Assembly: GCA_020636215.1 (NCBI GenBank) | Contig: JACJYG010000005.1 | Coordinates: 186,001 to 250,000, forward strand | Length of the DNA: 64,000 bases | Origin: Lewinellaceae bacterium | GTDB lineage: Bacteria > Bacteroidota > Bacteroidia > Chitinophagales > Saprospiraceae | Reading direction: 5' to 3' | Shown here: positions 1 through 8,351 of the stretch, piece by piece | Layout of the letters: each line of letters opens with the position of its first letter | How positions within the stretch are numbered: position 1 is the first letter of the stretch | Notes under the pieces: model-generated | Database searches by the model: none | The model's input: only the letters and a program-made list of their open reading frames with translations | Told to the model about the DNA's origin: nothing | Translations under genes and position numbers: made by a program

Positions 1-2
1 AG

Positions 3-1580
3 AGCTACTTCGGCATGCGCCAGGTGGCCCTGTGGAAGGACGAGCAGGGGTTCACCCGCATCCTGCTCAATGGAGAGGCCCTTTTCCAAAATGGCCCTCT
101 CGACCAGGGCTTCTGGCCGGAGGGCATCTATACGCCCCCTACGGAGGAGGCGATGAAATACGACCTGGAAGTGATCCAAAAGGCAGGTTTTAACATGCTA
201 CGCAAACACGTAAAGGTGGAACCCCGCCGCTTTTATTACTGGTGCGACCGCATGGGGTTGCTGGTCTGGCAGGATATGCCCAATGGCGACAAAAAGATCG
301 GCCCCGGTGAACCCGATATTGAACGGACAGAAGAGTCGGCGCGGCAGTTCGAATATGAACTGAAGCAATTGGTGGAAAACCATTACAACCACCCCAGCAT
401 CATTATGTGGGTGCCGTTCAACGAAGGCTGGGGGCAATACGAAACCGGCCGCATCGTCGATTATGTCAAAGGGCTGGATCCCACCCGCCTGGTGAACAAC
501 GCCAGTGGTTGGGCCGACCGCGGGCTGGGCGATGTGCATGACATTCACAACTATCCGGAACCCCGCTCCCCCGAACCGGAAGCAGGCCGCGCTATTGTGC
601 TCGGCGAATTCGGCGGCCTGGGCCTGGCCGTGGAAGGACACCGCTGGCAGGAAGAGAACTGGGGCTATCAAAGCCTCCAATCAAAGGACGAGTTGGCCCA
701 GAAATACGAGGCGTTCTACGCCGATGTGTGGCGGTTTAATGAAGAAAAAGGCCTGAGCGCCAGCATTTATACCCAAATCACCGATGTGGAAACCGAAGCC
801 AACGGCCTGATGACTTACGACCGGGCGGTATTGAAGATCGACTCGGTTAGCCTTCGTAAGATCAATACCAATAATTTCCTGCCCGCACCACGCATCCAAC
901 CGGCAGGTGGCTTGTTCAACCCCGGAGACCTGGCAATGCTTACATCCATCCGCAAAGGGGCGATTCGCTATACCACTGATGGCAGTGAGCCTACGGACAA
1001 GTCCGACGTTTATACCGCCCCCATCCAATTGTCGGAGGATGTGGTATTGAAAGCCTGCTTGTTTGCCGGGGAAGAACAGAGTAGAGTAGTGTCTGCTGCT
1101 TTCACCCGGACGGACACCCCACGCCCCAAATATGCCATACCCTATAGCCCTAAATATTCTGCCGGTGGAGACTTCGGCCTGGTAGATGGCCTGGTGGGCA
1201 GTACCCGTTTCTCCGACGGCCGTTGGCAGGGCTTCCAAGGAAACAGCCTGGACGTAGTACTGCAGTTGAAGGAACCGCAATTACTGGAAAGCGTGAAAGC
1301 AAATTTCCTGGAATCTACGGCTGATTGGATATTTTTCCCAGCCGAAGTAGTGGTATTATACTCCTTGGACGGAAAAAACTATATAGAACTGGGCCGGCAG
1401 GCGCTGGATATTCCTGGGGCCGACAGGCCGGCTTCGAGCCGTACGGTGGAAATAAAAGGTGCTGCAGTTAAAGCAAGGTATATTCAGTTGAAAGCAACCA
1501 ATTCCGGTACTTGCCCAACCTGGCATATCGGCGCCGGGCAGCCATCCTGGATTTTTGTGGATGAGGTAAGGGTGCAGTGA
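3..1580 (+). CDS. Glycoside hydrolase family 2 protein, 5'-truncated by the window edge
   Basis: Member of the beta-galactosidase/glucuronidase/mannosidase group (GH2). The frame is already open at the left edge and enters with SYFGMRQV, the strand that leads into the GH2 TIM barrel, so the sugar-binding and immunoglobulin-like domains lie outside. Counting from the Met codon at 15, the barrel spans about residues 1-290. Glu137 in FNEGWGQ is the expected acid/base and Glu198 in VLGEFGG the expected nucleophile. Residues ~295-365 (YTTDGSEPT) resemble the chitobiase C-terminal domain, and ~375-521 an F5/8 type C (discoidin) carbohydrate-binding domain. The substrate cannot be told from sequence. 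Location in the periplasm or outside is inferred from the family, because the N-terminus is missing. Confidence 0.88.
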   Translation, partial: SYFGMRQVALWKDEQGFTRILLNGEALFQNGPLDQGFWPEGIYTPPTEEAMKYDLEVIQKAGFNMLRKHVKVEPRRFYYWCDRMGLLVWQDMPNGDKKIGPGEPDIERTEESARQFEYELKQLVENHYNHPSIIMWVPFNEGWGQYETGRIVDYVKGLDPTRLVNNASGWADRGLGDVHDIHNYPEPRSPEPEAGRAIVLGEFGGLGLAVEGHRWQEENWGYQSLQSKDELAQKYEAFYADVWRFNEEKGLSASIYTQITDVETEANGLMTYDRAVLKIDSVSLRKINTNNFLPAPRIQPAGGLFNPGDLAMLTSIRKGAIRYTTDGSEPTDKSDVYTAPIQLSEDVVLKACLFAGEEQSRVVSAAFTRTDTPRPKYAIPYSPKYSAGGDFGLVDGLVGSTRFSDGRWQGFQGNSLDVVLQLKEPQLLESVKANFLESTADWIFFPAEVVVLYSLDGKNYIELGRQALDIPGADRPASSRTVEIKGAAVKARYIQLKATNSGTCPTWHIGAGQPSWIFVDEVRVQ

Positions 1581-1591
1581 GATGCTGGTGT

Positions 1592-1699
1592 GTCTCGTGC
1601 GTCTGGTAGGTCTGGTGTGTCTGGTGTGTCTGGTATGTCTGGTATGTCTGGTAGGTCTGGTAGGTCTTGTGCGTCTTGTGCGTCTTGTGCGTCTGGTGT
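1592..1699. repeat. Tandem repeat, 12 units of 9 bp (GTCTNGTNN)
   Basis: Twelve back-to-back 9-mers such as GTCTGGTGT, GTCTGGTAT, GTCTGGTAG and GTCTTGTGC begin 12 bp after the GH2 stop codon. Positions 1-4 and 6-7 of the unit are nearly invariant and the last two vary. The array sits at a convergent gene junction. The same 9-mer family returns at 3906-4040. Confidence 0.95.
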
Positions 1700-1957
1700 G
1701 TAAGAACGTTTATTAGTCGCAGGCCGGTATTAAGGTGGCCGGGAATGTCGGTATGTCAAGAAGTCGGAGTTGCTAGCGGCCACGAGTTGATGATTCCAGG
1801 AAAAATTTAAATCGTCGTCGTCATGAGATTGGCTGGAAGCCATTGTCGGAAATGAATATCACGATTAATCCGGATGGTTCTATTTCCGTATTCATTTTTC
1901 AGTAAGCAGTACCCTCGATGTCCTTCCAACCGTCTACTGCTAACTGCCTACTGAAAA
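1700..1957. other. Gene-free spacer with a CAGT-type inverted repeat and a possible gene remnant
   Basis: No convincing gene. A short open stretch whose translation ends in NPDGSISVFIFQ before a TAA at 1903-1905 could be the tail of a decayed protein gene (weak). At 1900-1953 CAGTAAGCAGTA is followed by the imperfect inverse TACTGCTAACTGCCTACTG. It lies between the ends of two convergent transcripts, so it may act as a bidirectional terminator. A similar arrangement recurs at 5714-5774. Confidence 0.45.
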
Positions 1958-2470
1958 CTATTCTTCCAAAATATACCACTCAATAGCCTCCAGGTTGAGG
2001 TTGGCCCGTCGGCCCATCTCCTGGGGGGCGTAGTTGGCCGCGAGGTAATCGAGAATGACAGCTTCCTTGTCGCCAAGTTGCCAAAGGCCCTGGGTGCGCT
2101 GCATCCAGCGGATCATTTCCTGCCAGCCATCGCGGGTAGCCCGGTTCTGGGCCACAAGGTGGCCACTGTGGCAAACCGTGCAATTGGCGCGCACCACTTC
2201 AAAGCCTTCCGCAACGGCCAGTCCGGTGCCCAGGTGGATACCGTTCTCGATGCGCTCGTCCATTTCCGCCACTGCTATTGTCTGGGAGGCCTCGGTGTTT
2301 TTCTGGGCTATTGTCTCGGGCTTTTTCCAACTGGCAAAAGGATTACCTGTCAGCCCGTAGTAAATCAGGAAGGCGCTGAGCACTACCGCCATCGAGGCCA
2401 GGAAAATCAGGGCATTGTACAGCTGGCGTAGTACTTTGTCATAGTCTTGGGTGTAGTTGGGTCGCTCCAT
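1958..2470 (-). CDS. Membrane-anchored monohaem cytochrome c, SorB-like subunit of a sulfite dehydrogenase
   Basis: 170 residues with one N-terminal transmembrane segment (~18-40) and one haem-binding motif, CTVCH (Cys97, Cys100, His101), in a small cytochrome domain. The Met-Gly-Arg-Arg stretch near residue 152 may supply the sixth haem ligand. It follows the molybdopterin oxidoreductase gene on the same strand with a 66-bp gap. That is the SorA-SorB order: the catalytic subunit oxidises sulfite and passes electrons to the cytochrome. The anchor would hold the haem domain on the periplasmic face of the inner membrane. Assignment to SorB depends mainly on the neighbour, since small monohaem cytochromes are not very specific by sequence. 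Confidence 0.78.
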   Translation of the reverse strand: MERPNYTQDYDKVLRQLYNALIFLASMAVVLSAFLIYYGLTGNPFASWKKPETIAQKNTEASQTIAVAEMDERIENGIHLGTGLAVAEGFEVVRANCTVCHSGHLVAQNRATRDGWQEMIRWMQRTQGLWQLGDKEAVILDYLAANYAPQEMGRRANLNLEAIEWYILEE

Positions 2471-2536
2471 GGTTTCAGGTTTTTTACCCGGCTGATCCTG
2501 ACAGTTGTCGGGAGAGGACGGGCAGGTTTTTTTGCC

Positions 2537-3844
2537 CTAAACCACTTTCACCGCTATCCGGTGACAGGCGTTGTTCAGGTAGCCTTTGGGGTTCCAGCCC
2601 GGCACCAGCATCGGTTGCATAATGCCTTTAGAATCGGTAGCGCGGGCCCATACTTCATAATAGCCCTTTTCTGGGAAGCTTAGTTCCGCCCGCCAGTGTT
2701 GCCAGGCCAGGCGGTTGGCTGGTTTGTCAAGCTGGCAAGGTTGCCAGGATTGGCCGAAATCGATTGAGCAATGCATTTCTTTCACTTCCAGGTCGCCGGC
2801 CCAGGCGTGGCCGCGGAGTTTAAGCGTTTGCCCTTCCCGGATCATGGCCCCTGATTTGGGGTAGGTAATCAGCGATTTTACCGGCATGGATTCGATAATG
2901 CACATATCCTCATCGGCTACTTTGGCGCCGGGGGCCACCGGCTCGCAGGGAACGCGGTAGGATTGCCCTTCCATCTTGGGGCCATCGTGTACTTTATTTC
3001 GAATAAGGATGCGGTCCAACCATTTGCCCGAACAACTGGCTGGCCAGCCGCCGATAACCAGGCGCAGAGGGTAGCCGTTGAGCCAGGGTAGTTCCTGCTC
3101 GTTGATGCTCCAGGCGATCAGCGATTCGGCTTCCATGGCCTTTTGAATGGGGACGCCTCTGGAAATAGGGGCTTCCGGCCCACCGTTGGGGTGGCGGTCC
3201 TTGCCGTAGTAGCCGATATAGACAGCGTCGCTTTTGAGCCCTACATCCTGGAGGACATCGCGGAGGCGGACGCCGGCCCAGGCGGCGCAGCCCACGGCTC
3301 CAACGCTCCATTGGTTGCCCTTGGCAGGTGGGTTGTACTCTTTACGGCCGTTGCCGCCGCATTCCAGCGTCAATTCCAGGCTTACGTTTTCAAAACGCCG
3401 TTTCAGTTCGGCGAGGGTATAGCTTTTTTTCTGCCGGGCAGATTCTCCTTCGATAGTCAACGTCCATGTAGCCGGATTGATCGTATTTCGCTCCGGCGGA
3501 ATACCGTTATTGCGCACGAAGAGGACATCGGCGGGTGTCTGCGCCGGGTCCAGCAGGTAGGCCGGCGGCTCAGCATTGACAGGCCGGTCGTTGAGTACGA
3601 TTAGCTCAGGGTGCTTTCCGGGAAGTTCAAAGGGTTCCTCCGAAAAGGCCAGGCCGGCTGGGATTAGCCCTTCCGGGAAGTGCCGGGCAAATACCATCCG
3701 TCCACCCAGGGCGAGGCTCATGGCCGCCAGGGCGCTTTTCTGTAGGAATCCCCGCCGCGTCAGGGGGTTGGCGGTGCGGCCCCAAAGCAGTTCATCGGCT
3801 TTTTTGGGGTCTTTCGCGTAGAGTTCGTGGATGCCTTTTTTCAT
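2537..3844 (-). CDS. Tat-exported molybdopterin sulfite oxidase-family enzyme (SorA/SoxC-like)
   Basis: 435 residues. A twin-arginine signal (TRRGFLQK, Arg30-Arg31, followed by an Ala/Leu-rich stretch) indicates folded export with cofactor loaded. The oxidoreductase molybdopterin domain covers about 80-300; Cys162 in LECGGNGR is the expected molybdenum ligand (animal sulfite oxidases have CAGNRR here). The C-terminal ~305-435 matches the Mo-co dimerisation domain (WAGDLEVKEM, FGQSWQPCQL). The predicted reaction is periplasmic oxidation of sulfite to sulfate, with electrons to the cytochrome encoded just downstream. A different substrate, as in SoxC or YedY-like relatives, cannot be excluded. 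The promoter region contains the 9-bp repeat array at 3906-4040. Confidence 0.85.
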   Translation of the reverse strand: MKKGIHELYAKDPKKADELLWGRTANPLTRRGFLQKSALAAMSLALGGRMVFARHFPEGLIPAGLAFSEEPFELPGKHPELIVLNDRPVNAEPPAYLLDPAQTPADVLFVRNNGIPPERNTINPATWTLTIEGESARQKKSYTLAELKRRFENVSLELTLECGGNGRKEYNPPAKGNQWSVGAVGCAAWAGVRLRDVLQDVGLKSDAVYIGYYGKDRHPNGGPEAPISRGVPIQKAMEAESLIAWSINEQELPWLNGYPLRLVIGGWPASCSGKWLDRILIRNKVHDGPKMEGQSYRVPCEPVAPGAKVADEDMCIIESMPVKSLITYPKSGAMIREGQTLKLRGHAWAGDLEVKEMHCSIDFGQSWQPCQLDKPANRLAWQHWRAELSFPEKGYYEVWARATDSKGIMQPMLVPGWNPKGYLNNACHRIAVKVV

Positions 3845-3905
3845 GGTTGGTGTCTGGTGTGCTTGCCCGGCTCGCAGAGATTTATCCGGCTGGCTAGACG
3901 GACGG

Positions 3906-4040
3906 GTCTGGTGTGTCTTGTGTGTCTAATGTGTCTCGTTTGTCTAATGTGTCTCGTTTGTCTGGTGTGTCTCGTTTGTCTCGTTTGTCTCGTTTGTCTA
4001 ATGTGTCTCGTTTGTCTGGTGTGTCTGGTGTGTCTGGTGT
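3906..4040. repeat. Tandem repeat, 15 units of 9 bp (GTCTNNTNT)
   Basis: Fifteen contiguous 9-mers: GTCTGGTGT, GTCTTGTGT, GTCTAATGT and GTCTCGTTT in an irregular order. They lie between the sorA-like start and the next upstream minus-strand gene. Because 9 is divisible by 3, the array reads open in several frames and gives artificial Cys-Leu-Val peptides that are not genes. Confidence 0.95.
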
Positions 4041-4082
4041 GTTCGTCTCCAGGTTATCTCAGAGCCGGCAGCCGCACCGATT

Positions 4083-4316
4083 TCAAATTCTGCATCTGCC
4101 ATTAACGCAGCCGAGTTGCCAATCGAAGATGCCCTGGAAGAGCATCACAGCGCCAAAGGCGAGCACCGTCCATTCGTGGGAGAAGAACAAGAAATCGCCC
4201 AGGCAGAAGGCGCCGAAGGCCAGTTGGAGGATGCGGACGATATGCCAGCGCTGGCGGCCTAGCCAGGTGGATGGGGTGTGGGAAGCTTTGGGCGCAGAAT
4301 CCGGTATTTTGACCAT
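4083..4316 (-). CDS. Small two-helix membrane protein, DUF2892-like
   Basis: 77 residues. Two hydrophobic segments (about 30-46 and 49-65) are joined by a short turn and followed by a C-terminal CVNGRC pair of cysteines. This arrangement resembles small Bacteroidota DUF2892/YgaP-type membrane proteins, which often end in a cysteine-containing tail. Function is unknown; relatives are sometimes linked to rhodanese or sulfur metabolism genes, which would fit the sulfite dehydrogenase next door, but that is only suggestive. The gene points the same way as sorAB and is separated from it by the repeat array. Confidence 0.55.
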   Translation of the reverse strand: MVKIPDSAPKASHTPSTWLGRQRWHIVRILQLAFGAFCLGDFLFFSHEWTVLAFGAVMLFQGIFDWQLGCVNGRCRI

Positions 4317-4429
4317 AATTGGCAGTGATTTTCTTTCGGCAGCCTATCGGGCATGCAAACTAATGATGTTCAAATAAAAGAATTTCCACTGAATTTTTTA
4401 CCTTAATTCGCTGATCAAATAAGCTTCGA

Positions 4430-4723
4430 ATGGCAAGATCGTGGACATTTATTCTGCTCACCTTCGGGTTTAGCTGGGCCCTGATCCTGGGCTTCTATCT
4501 TGCAGGTGGGGAATGGGGAACGCTAGCTTCCACTTTTGTGGCGCTGGGTATGATGTTTATTCCCGCTCTGGTGGCGATCTACCTTCAAAAAGTTAAAGAT
4601 AAGCAACCGCTCCGGGATATTGGCCTGCGCTGGTCGTTCAATCGGTGGTGGTGGGTAGCCTGGCTGGCGCTGGTATTCAGGCAATTCGACATTTTTTTAC
4701 TCAACAATTCATTAATCCGCTAA
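4430..4723 (+). pseudogene. Truncated CPBP-family intramembrane protease, N-terminal fragment
   Basis: The first ~85 residues match the N-terminus of a CPBP (CAAX-processing/bacteriocin-processing type) membrane protein: a leading helix SWTFILLTFGFSWALILG, a second helix around 35-52, then PLRDIGLRWSFNRWWWVAWL at the start of the next helix. After WLALVF the sequence loses any family character (RQFDIFLLNNSLIR) and stops. Members usually have 250-300 residues and place the EExxxR and HxxxN catalytic motifs in the missing part. A deletion has therefore removed about two thirds of the gene up to 4 bp before the next gene. It cannot be an active protease. Confidence 0.65.
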
Positions 4724-4726
4724 CCC

Positions 4727-5719
4727 ATGCCCACGCAACTTCCCCGCCCGCACATCGTCGCCCTGGACGGCCGCACCCTCAATCCCGGCGATCTGAGCTG
4801 GAATAAGCTGAAGGCCCTGGGACATTTGACGGTCTATGAATTCAGCAAAGCTGATGAGGTCTGCCAAAGAGCCAAAGAGGCGGAGATCCTGCTGGCCAAT
4901 AAAGTGATCCTGGATGCGGCTCAGTTGGCCAAGCTGCCAAAGCTGCGGTGCATCTGTGTGACGGCTACCGGCTACAATAATGTCGATCTGAAAGCTGCCG
5001 GCCGGCGGGGTATTCCCGTCTGTAATGCGGTGGGATACGGCTCCGACTCCGTTGCACAGCACGTTTTCGCCCTGCTGTTGGCGCTCACCAACCGTGTGCA
5101 GGCCCATCATGATAGCGTGCAGCAAGGCCGGTGGGGCGCTATCGACGATTTTTGTTATACCCTTACTTCCATCCCCGAACTGGCGGGCAAAACTATGGGT
5201 ATTTATGGCTTCGGCCGAATCGGGCAAAAGGTAGCGCAGATTGCTCAGGCCTTTGGGATGGAAGTGATCGCTACACACAAACACCCGGATCGGGACGCCG
5301 CCCCTGGAGTAGAATTCGTTTCCCTGAAAACGCTTTTTGAACGCAGTGATGTGGTGAGTTTACATGCACCGCTGAGCAATGAAAACAAAGGGATTGTCAA
5401 TGCATCCCTACTGGCCGGGATGAAACCTACCGCCTATCTGATCAACACCGGTCGGGGCGGCCTGATCGATGAACCCGCCCTTAAATTGGCTCTGCAATCT
5501 GCTCAATTAGCAGGCGCCGCCCTCGATGTGCTCTCCGTTGAGCCCCCGAAACATGGCAATGTCCTCCTGGATGCCCCCAATTGCCTCATCACGCCCCATA
5601 TGGCCTGGGCCACCCGCGAAGCCCGCCAGCGCCTTCTGGATATTACCGTGGAAAATGTGAGCGCTTTTTTAAGAGGGGAGCCGATAAATGTGGTGAATAC
5701 AGTCGGCAATCGGCAGTAA
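4727..5719 (+). CDS. D-2-hydroxyacid dehydrogenase, glycerate/hydroxypyruvate reductase type
   Basis: 330 residues, normal length for the NAD-dependent D-isomer-specific 2-hydroxyacid dehydrogenases. The catalytic domain is discontinuous (about 1-105 and 300-330), with the Rossmann nucleotide domain between. The dinucleotide motif is GIYGFGRIGQKV near residue 165. The catalytic residues expected for the family are present: Arg243 in NTGRGGLID, Glu272 in SVEPP and His291 in TPHMAWA. Sequence around the active site resembles glycerate dehydrogenases, which interconvert hydroxypyruvate and D-glycerate in the cytoplasm, but substrate choice in this family is hard to read. It starts 4 bp after the truncated CPBP fragment and converges on the GH53 gene. 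Confidence 0.85.
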   Translation: MPTQLPRPHIVALDGRTLNPGDLSWNKLKALGHLTVYEFSKADEVCQRAKEAEILLANKVILDAAQLAKLPKLRCICVTATGYNNVDLKAAGRRGIPVCNAVGYGSDSVAQHVFALLLALTNRVQAHHDSVQQGRWGAIDDFCYTLTSIPELAGKTMGIYGFGRIGQKVAQIAQAFGMEVIATHKHPDRDAAPGVEFVSLKTLFERSDVVSLHAPLSNENKGIVNASLLAGMKPTAYLINTGRGGLIDEPALKLALQSAQLAGAALDVLSVEPPKHGNVLLDAPNCLITPHMAWATREARQRLLDITVENVSAFLRGEPINVVNTVGNRQ

Positions 5720-5774
5720 ACAGTGGAACAGGCTACAGGACTCCTCGCGGCCTCTTACTGCATACTGCTCACTG
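5714..5774. terminator. CAGT-type imperfect inverted repeat at a convergent gene junction
   Basis: CAGTAAACAGT overlaps the stop codon of the dehydrogenase, and TTACTGCATACTGCTCACTG follows about 25 bp later, giving imperfect inverted arms. It lies between the ends of two convergent genes and resembles the element at 1900-1953. A role as a two-way terminator is inferred; there is no strong T-run. Confidence 0.4.
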
Positions 5775-5783
5775 TAATACAAA

Positions 5784-7214
5784 TCACCGCCTCCCTAACC
5801 ATACACTGCCTCCCCCAACGATTTGCCCGTTCTGACTGGCCACTGCGAAGTAAATGCCCGGGGGTAAGGGGGGGAGAGGCATCCTATAGTCCCAGGTAGG
5901 GTTGCCGGACAGTTGGATGGTTTGGGTAGCTACCCCGCCCCCTCCGGAGTTAAACAGTTCTATGGTGAGTTCCCCGGAAAGGTTTGAGGCTTCGCATTGA
6001 AGAATGATGCTATCATACGCGGGGGCTGCAAAGATATTGATAGGTTCCGACGCTTCTGCTTCCCGGCTGGCTGTGGGGAAAAGATAAGGATATTCCGTCC
6101 AGCCAATCCCTCCATTATTCAGCAGATTGTTTTGAAAATCGAAGAAAGTGGCGTTTTCATAGTGGGACCCCTGGCCCCAGGGCGTGTAGCAGGAGGAAGA
6201 AACCCAGGCGGGTTCCCAGTACAACACCCCTGAACCACCGTTGTCAATGACCGCCTGGGACAAATCGACCAGCCACTGTTTCTGGGTTTCCGGACTGACG
6301 GGCAGGTAGCCGGGGTTCGGGTCGTTAAAAAGGTTGGCGGCGCTATCGTTGTAGTTCTGGGTCCATATATAGCCCGTTTCAAAAATCATTACTTCGTATC
6401 CTGGATGGGCGGCGCGCAATTCCGCGATGATCTGGCCGGTTTGGGCAATGGTAGTGGGCTTGTGCCAGGGCCAGTAGTAAGACAGCCCCATGACATCGAA
6501 GTCGGTAACGCCATGTTGAATGAATTGGTCGAAGTACCAACTGGCATTCGATGGGCCGGCGATATGAATGGCAATTTTTATTTCGGCTCCGGCTGCGCTC
6601 TCCACATCCCGTACGGCCTGTATAGCGGTGTTGAACAAGAGGCTGTTCCGTTCCCAGTCCAGCACCCAGCCGGAGGCGTTAACTTCGGGAGAAAGCAGGA
6701 TGCCCCGGTTGGTTTCATTGCCGATCTGTACCATTTCCGGCAGCAGCCCTTCTTCGTCCAGCTCCATTAAGGTATTGTAAACATAGTGATAAAGGGAGTC
6801 CTGCAGGATAGGCAGGTTGTCCACTACATCCAGCCAGGCGGCGGGCGCGAGTTGGCGGGAAGGGTCAGCCCAGGTATCCGACAGATGGAAATCGAGCAAT
6901 ACCTGCATGCCGGCTGCTTTAGCCCGCTGAATGCTGTGCCGTACATCAGCCAGATCGGAGTAGTGCTGTCCGGTATTGAGATTGTCGTACCAGGAAGGGG
7001 TGTGCCAGAGCCGGAGGCGTACCATGTTGCAGCCATGATCGGCAAAGATCTGATAAGGGTCTTTAGGTTGGCCCTCCTCCCGGTACACCACTCCACAGTC
7101 TTCCATTTCATTGACATAAGAGAGGTCGGCGCCGAAAAGGAAAGGCTGGGCCGGGACGATAGGAGGAGAAAGAACAAATGAGACCCATACCGCCAGTAGG
7201 GTAGAATACTTCAT
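5784..7214 (-). CDS. Secreted arabinogalactan endo-beta-1,4-galactanase, GH53
   Basis: 476 residues. An N-terminal signal peptide (about 1-23, ending PAQP) is followed by the GH53 barrel from GADLSYVNEMED at ~28 to ~385. Glu167 in QIGNETNRG is the predicted acid/base and Glu279 in MIFETGY the nucleophile. VRLRLWHTPSW and LSYYWPWH are further family signatures. It would cut beta-1,4-galactan side chains of type I arabinogalactan or pectin. The last ~85 residues form a beta-rich domain ending GIYFAVASQNGQIVGGG, which looks like a divergent type IX secretion sorting tail; this part is less certain. Start is the ATG before a Lys-containing signal peptide. Confidence 0.88.
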   Translation of the reverse strand: MKYSTLLAVWVSFVLSPPIVPAQPFLFGADLSYVNEMEDCGVVYREEGQPKDPYQIFADHGCNMVRLRLWHTPSWYDNLNTGQHYSDLADVRHSIQRAKAAGMQVLLDFHLSDTWADPSRQLAPAAWLDVVDNLPILQDSLYHYVYNTLMELDEEGLLPEMVQIGNETNRGILLSPEVNASGWVLDWERNSLLFNTAIQAVRDVESAAGAEIKIAIHIAGPSNASWYFDQFIQHGVTDFDVMGLSYYWPWHKPTTIAQTGQIIAELRAAHPGYEVMIFETGYIWTQNYNDSAANLFNDPNPGYLPVSPETQKQWLVDLSQAVIDNGGSGVLYWEPAWVSSSCYTPWGQGSHYENATFFDFQNNLLNNGGIGWTEYPYLFPTASREAEASEPINIFAAPAYDSIILQCEASNLSGELTIELFNSGGGGVATQTIQLSGNPTWDYRMPLPPLPPGIYFAVASQNGQIVGGGSVWLGRR

Positions 7215-7310
7215 TATGAAGAGCGTTTGTTATCAGTTACTCGTTATTTTTAAGCGCAAGCTCTAAATATGCTCTAAGGGAATGAAAAACTTCCTTAGCA
7301 TTTTCCCAAG

Positions 7311-7598
7311 TGTTGTTAGCCTTTTGGCCTGTACGTACCTGTTTAGCACTCCTGCAAGATGCTCATCCCGCCCGTACGGGCGGGGTTGATGCTACGCCCT
7401 TAGGCGGTAGATACTGGGAATGGCTTGCCCGTTTCATCTCTGCCTCCCTGCCCCAAAGAGACTCGGAAGCCTGGAATCGATAGTATCCGCTGCCCCGATA
7501 GGGGGACAGCATCTTTTCTGGCCCGAATTCGGGCCAGAAAAGAGTATCCATAGCATCACTAAACAGATACGCCTGTACAGGCCAAAAGGCCAACAACA
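7311..7598. mobile_element. MITE-like element with imperfect terminal inverted repeats and nested palindromes
   Basis: A 288-bp gene-free unit. The left end reads TGTTGTTAGCCTTTTGGCCT and continues GTAC..ACCTGTTTAG; the right end, read in reverse complement, has TGTTGTTGGCCTTTTGGCCT, then GTAC..TCTGTTTAG, so ends of roughly 35 bp match with one small indel. Inside are an 18-bp perfect palindrome (7367-7384, CCCGCCCGTACGGGCGGG) and a 28-bp perfect palindrome (7514-7541, centred on GAATTC). No target duplication and no transposase are visible. It fills most of the 430-bp gap between the GH53 and Kbp-like genes; nothing else was seen there. Non-autonomous mobile element is an inference. Confidence 0.65.
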
Positions 7599-7645
7599 GT
7601 ATCGTTCAATCGGTAAAATCAACCAATAACTAATAACCAGTAAAA

Positions 7646-8149
7646 TCAAGCCAAGGGCGGTATGCGTAACACCTGGCCGGGATAGATGAGGTCCGGGTCT
7701 TTGAGCATCGGCTTATTGGCCTCAAAGATGACCGGGTACTTCATGGCGTTGCCGTAGAACGCTTTAGCGATCTTGGACAGGGAGTCGCCCTTTTTTACTT
7801 CGTAAAATTGAGCTTCTGGTTCTGGTTCCTGCGCCCTAACGGTCATTCGGTCATCAACGGAGGAAACCCCTTCGACATTACCCAGGGCCAGGATCACTTT
7901 TTCTTTGGTCGCCTGCGAATCGGCTTCACCAAAAACCACTACGGTTTCACCTTGCAATTCGACCTGCAGGCCCTGTACTGGCAGGCCCAGGCCCTCCACA
8001 ATGTTGAGGAGCAGTTTGGCCTTCATTTGGTTTAGTAGGTCGTTGGTAACTTTGCCTTCTGGTGTTTTGGGAGCTTCTTTTTTGGCTTCTTCTTCAGCTT
8101 TGTTGAAGAGCTTTGCTCCTGCGTTTTTGAGAAAGGAGAACAAACCCAT
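7646..8149 (-). CDS. BON-LysM protein, Kbp/YgaU-like
   Basis: 167 residues without a signal peptide. A charged N-terminal helix (KAEEEAKKEAPKTPEGK) is followed by a BON domain (~40-107, GEADSQATKEKVILALGNV and GVSSVDDRM) and a C-terminal LysM domain (~115-165, FYEVKKGDSLSKIAKAFYG and IYPGQVLRIP). This order and size match Escherichia coli Kbp (YgaU), a cytoplasmic K+-binding protein; transfer of that function is inference, since BON-LysM proteins may also bind peptidoglycan. The 200 bp upstream contain a hairpin (8226-8259, ATATAGCCA/TGGCTATAT) whose left arm has an alternative partner TAGCCA at 8238-8243. Confidence 0.78.
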   Translation of the reverse strand: MGLFSFLKNAGAKLFNKAEEEAKKEAPKTPEGKVTNDLLNQMKAKLLLNIVEGLGLPVQGLQVELQGETVVVFGEADSQATKEKVILALGNVEGVSSVDDRMTVRAQEPEPEAQFYEVKKGDSLSKIAKAFYGNAMKYPVIFEANKPMLKDPDLIYPGQVLRIPPLA

Positions 8150-8351
8150 TTTATATTGTTTGTGTTGGTTAATAAATACAGCCCACCGGTTAAATATACC
8201 TTTTGGCTGCCTGTAATTTAGTGAAATATAGCCATTTTAGCCAAGGTCCGTGGCTATATATTATTGAAGCAAAACCCGGGCAATGAAACGGCTCCCAGGG
8301 TGGACGGAGTTAAATTGTTACATATTTGGAGGGTAGTGCGGCGAGTTGGAG

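Noticed and set aside
1592..1699. Possible CRISPR array
   Set aside because: Units are 9 bp and contiguous, without unique spacers, and no cas gene is near. The same holds for the other arrays.
3827..4105. Open frame giving a Cys-Leu-Val repeat peptide
   Set aside because: Produced by the 9-bp tandem array, which stays in frame because 9 is a multiple of 3.
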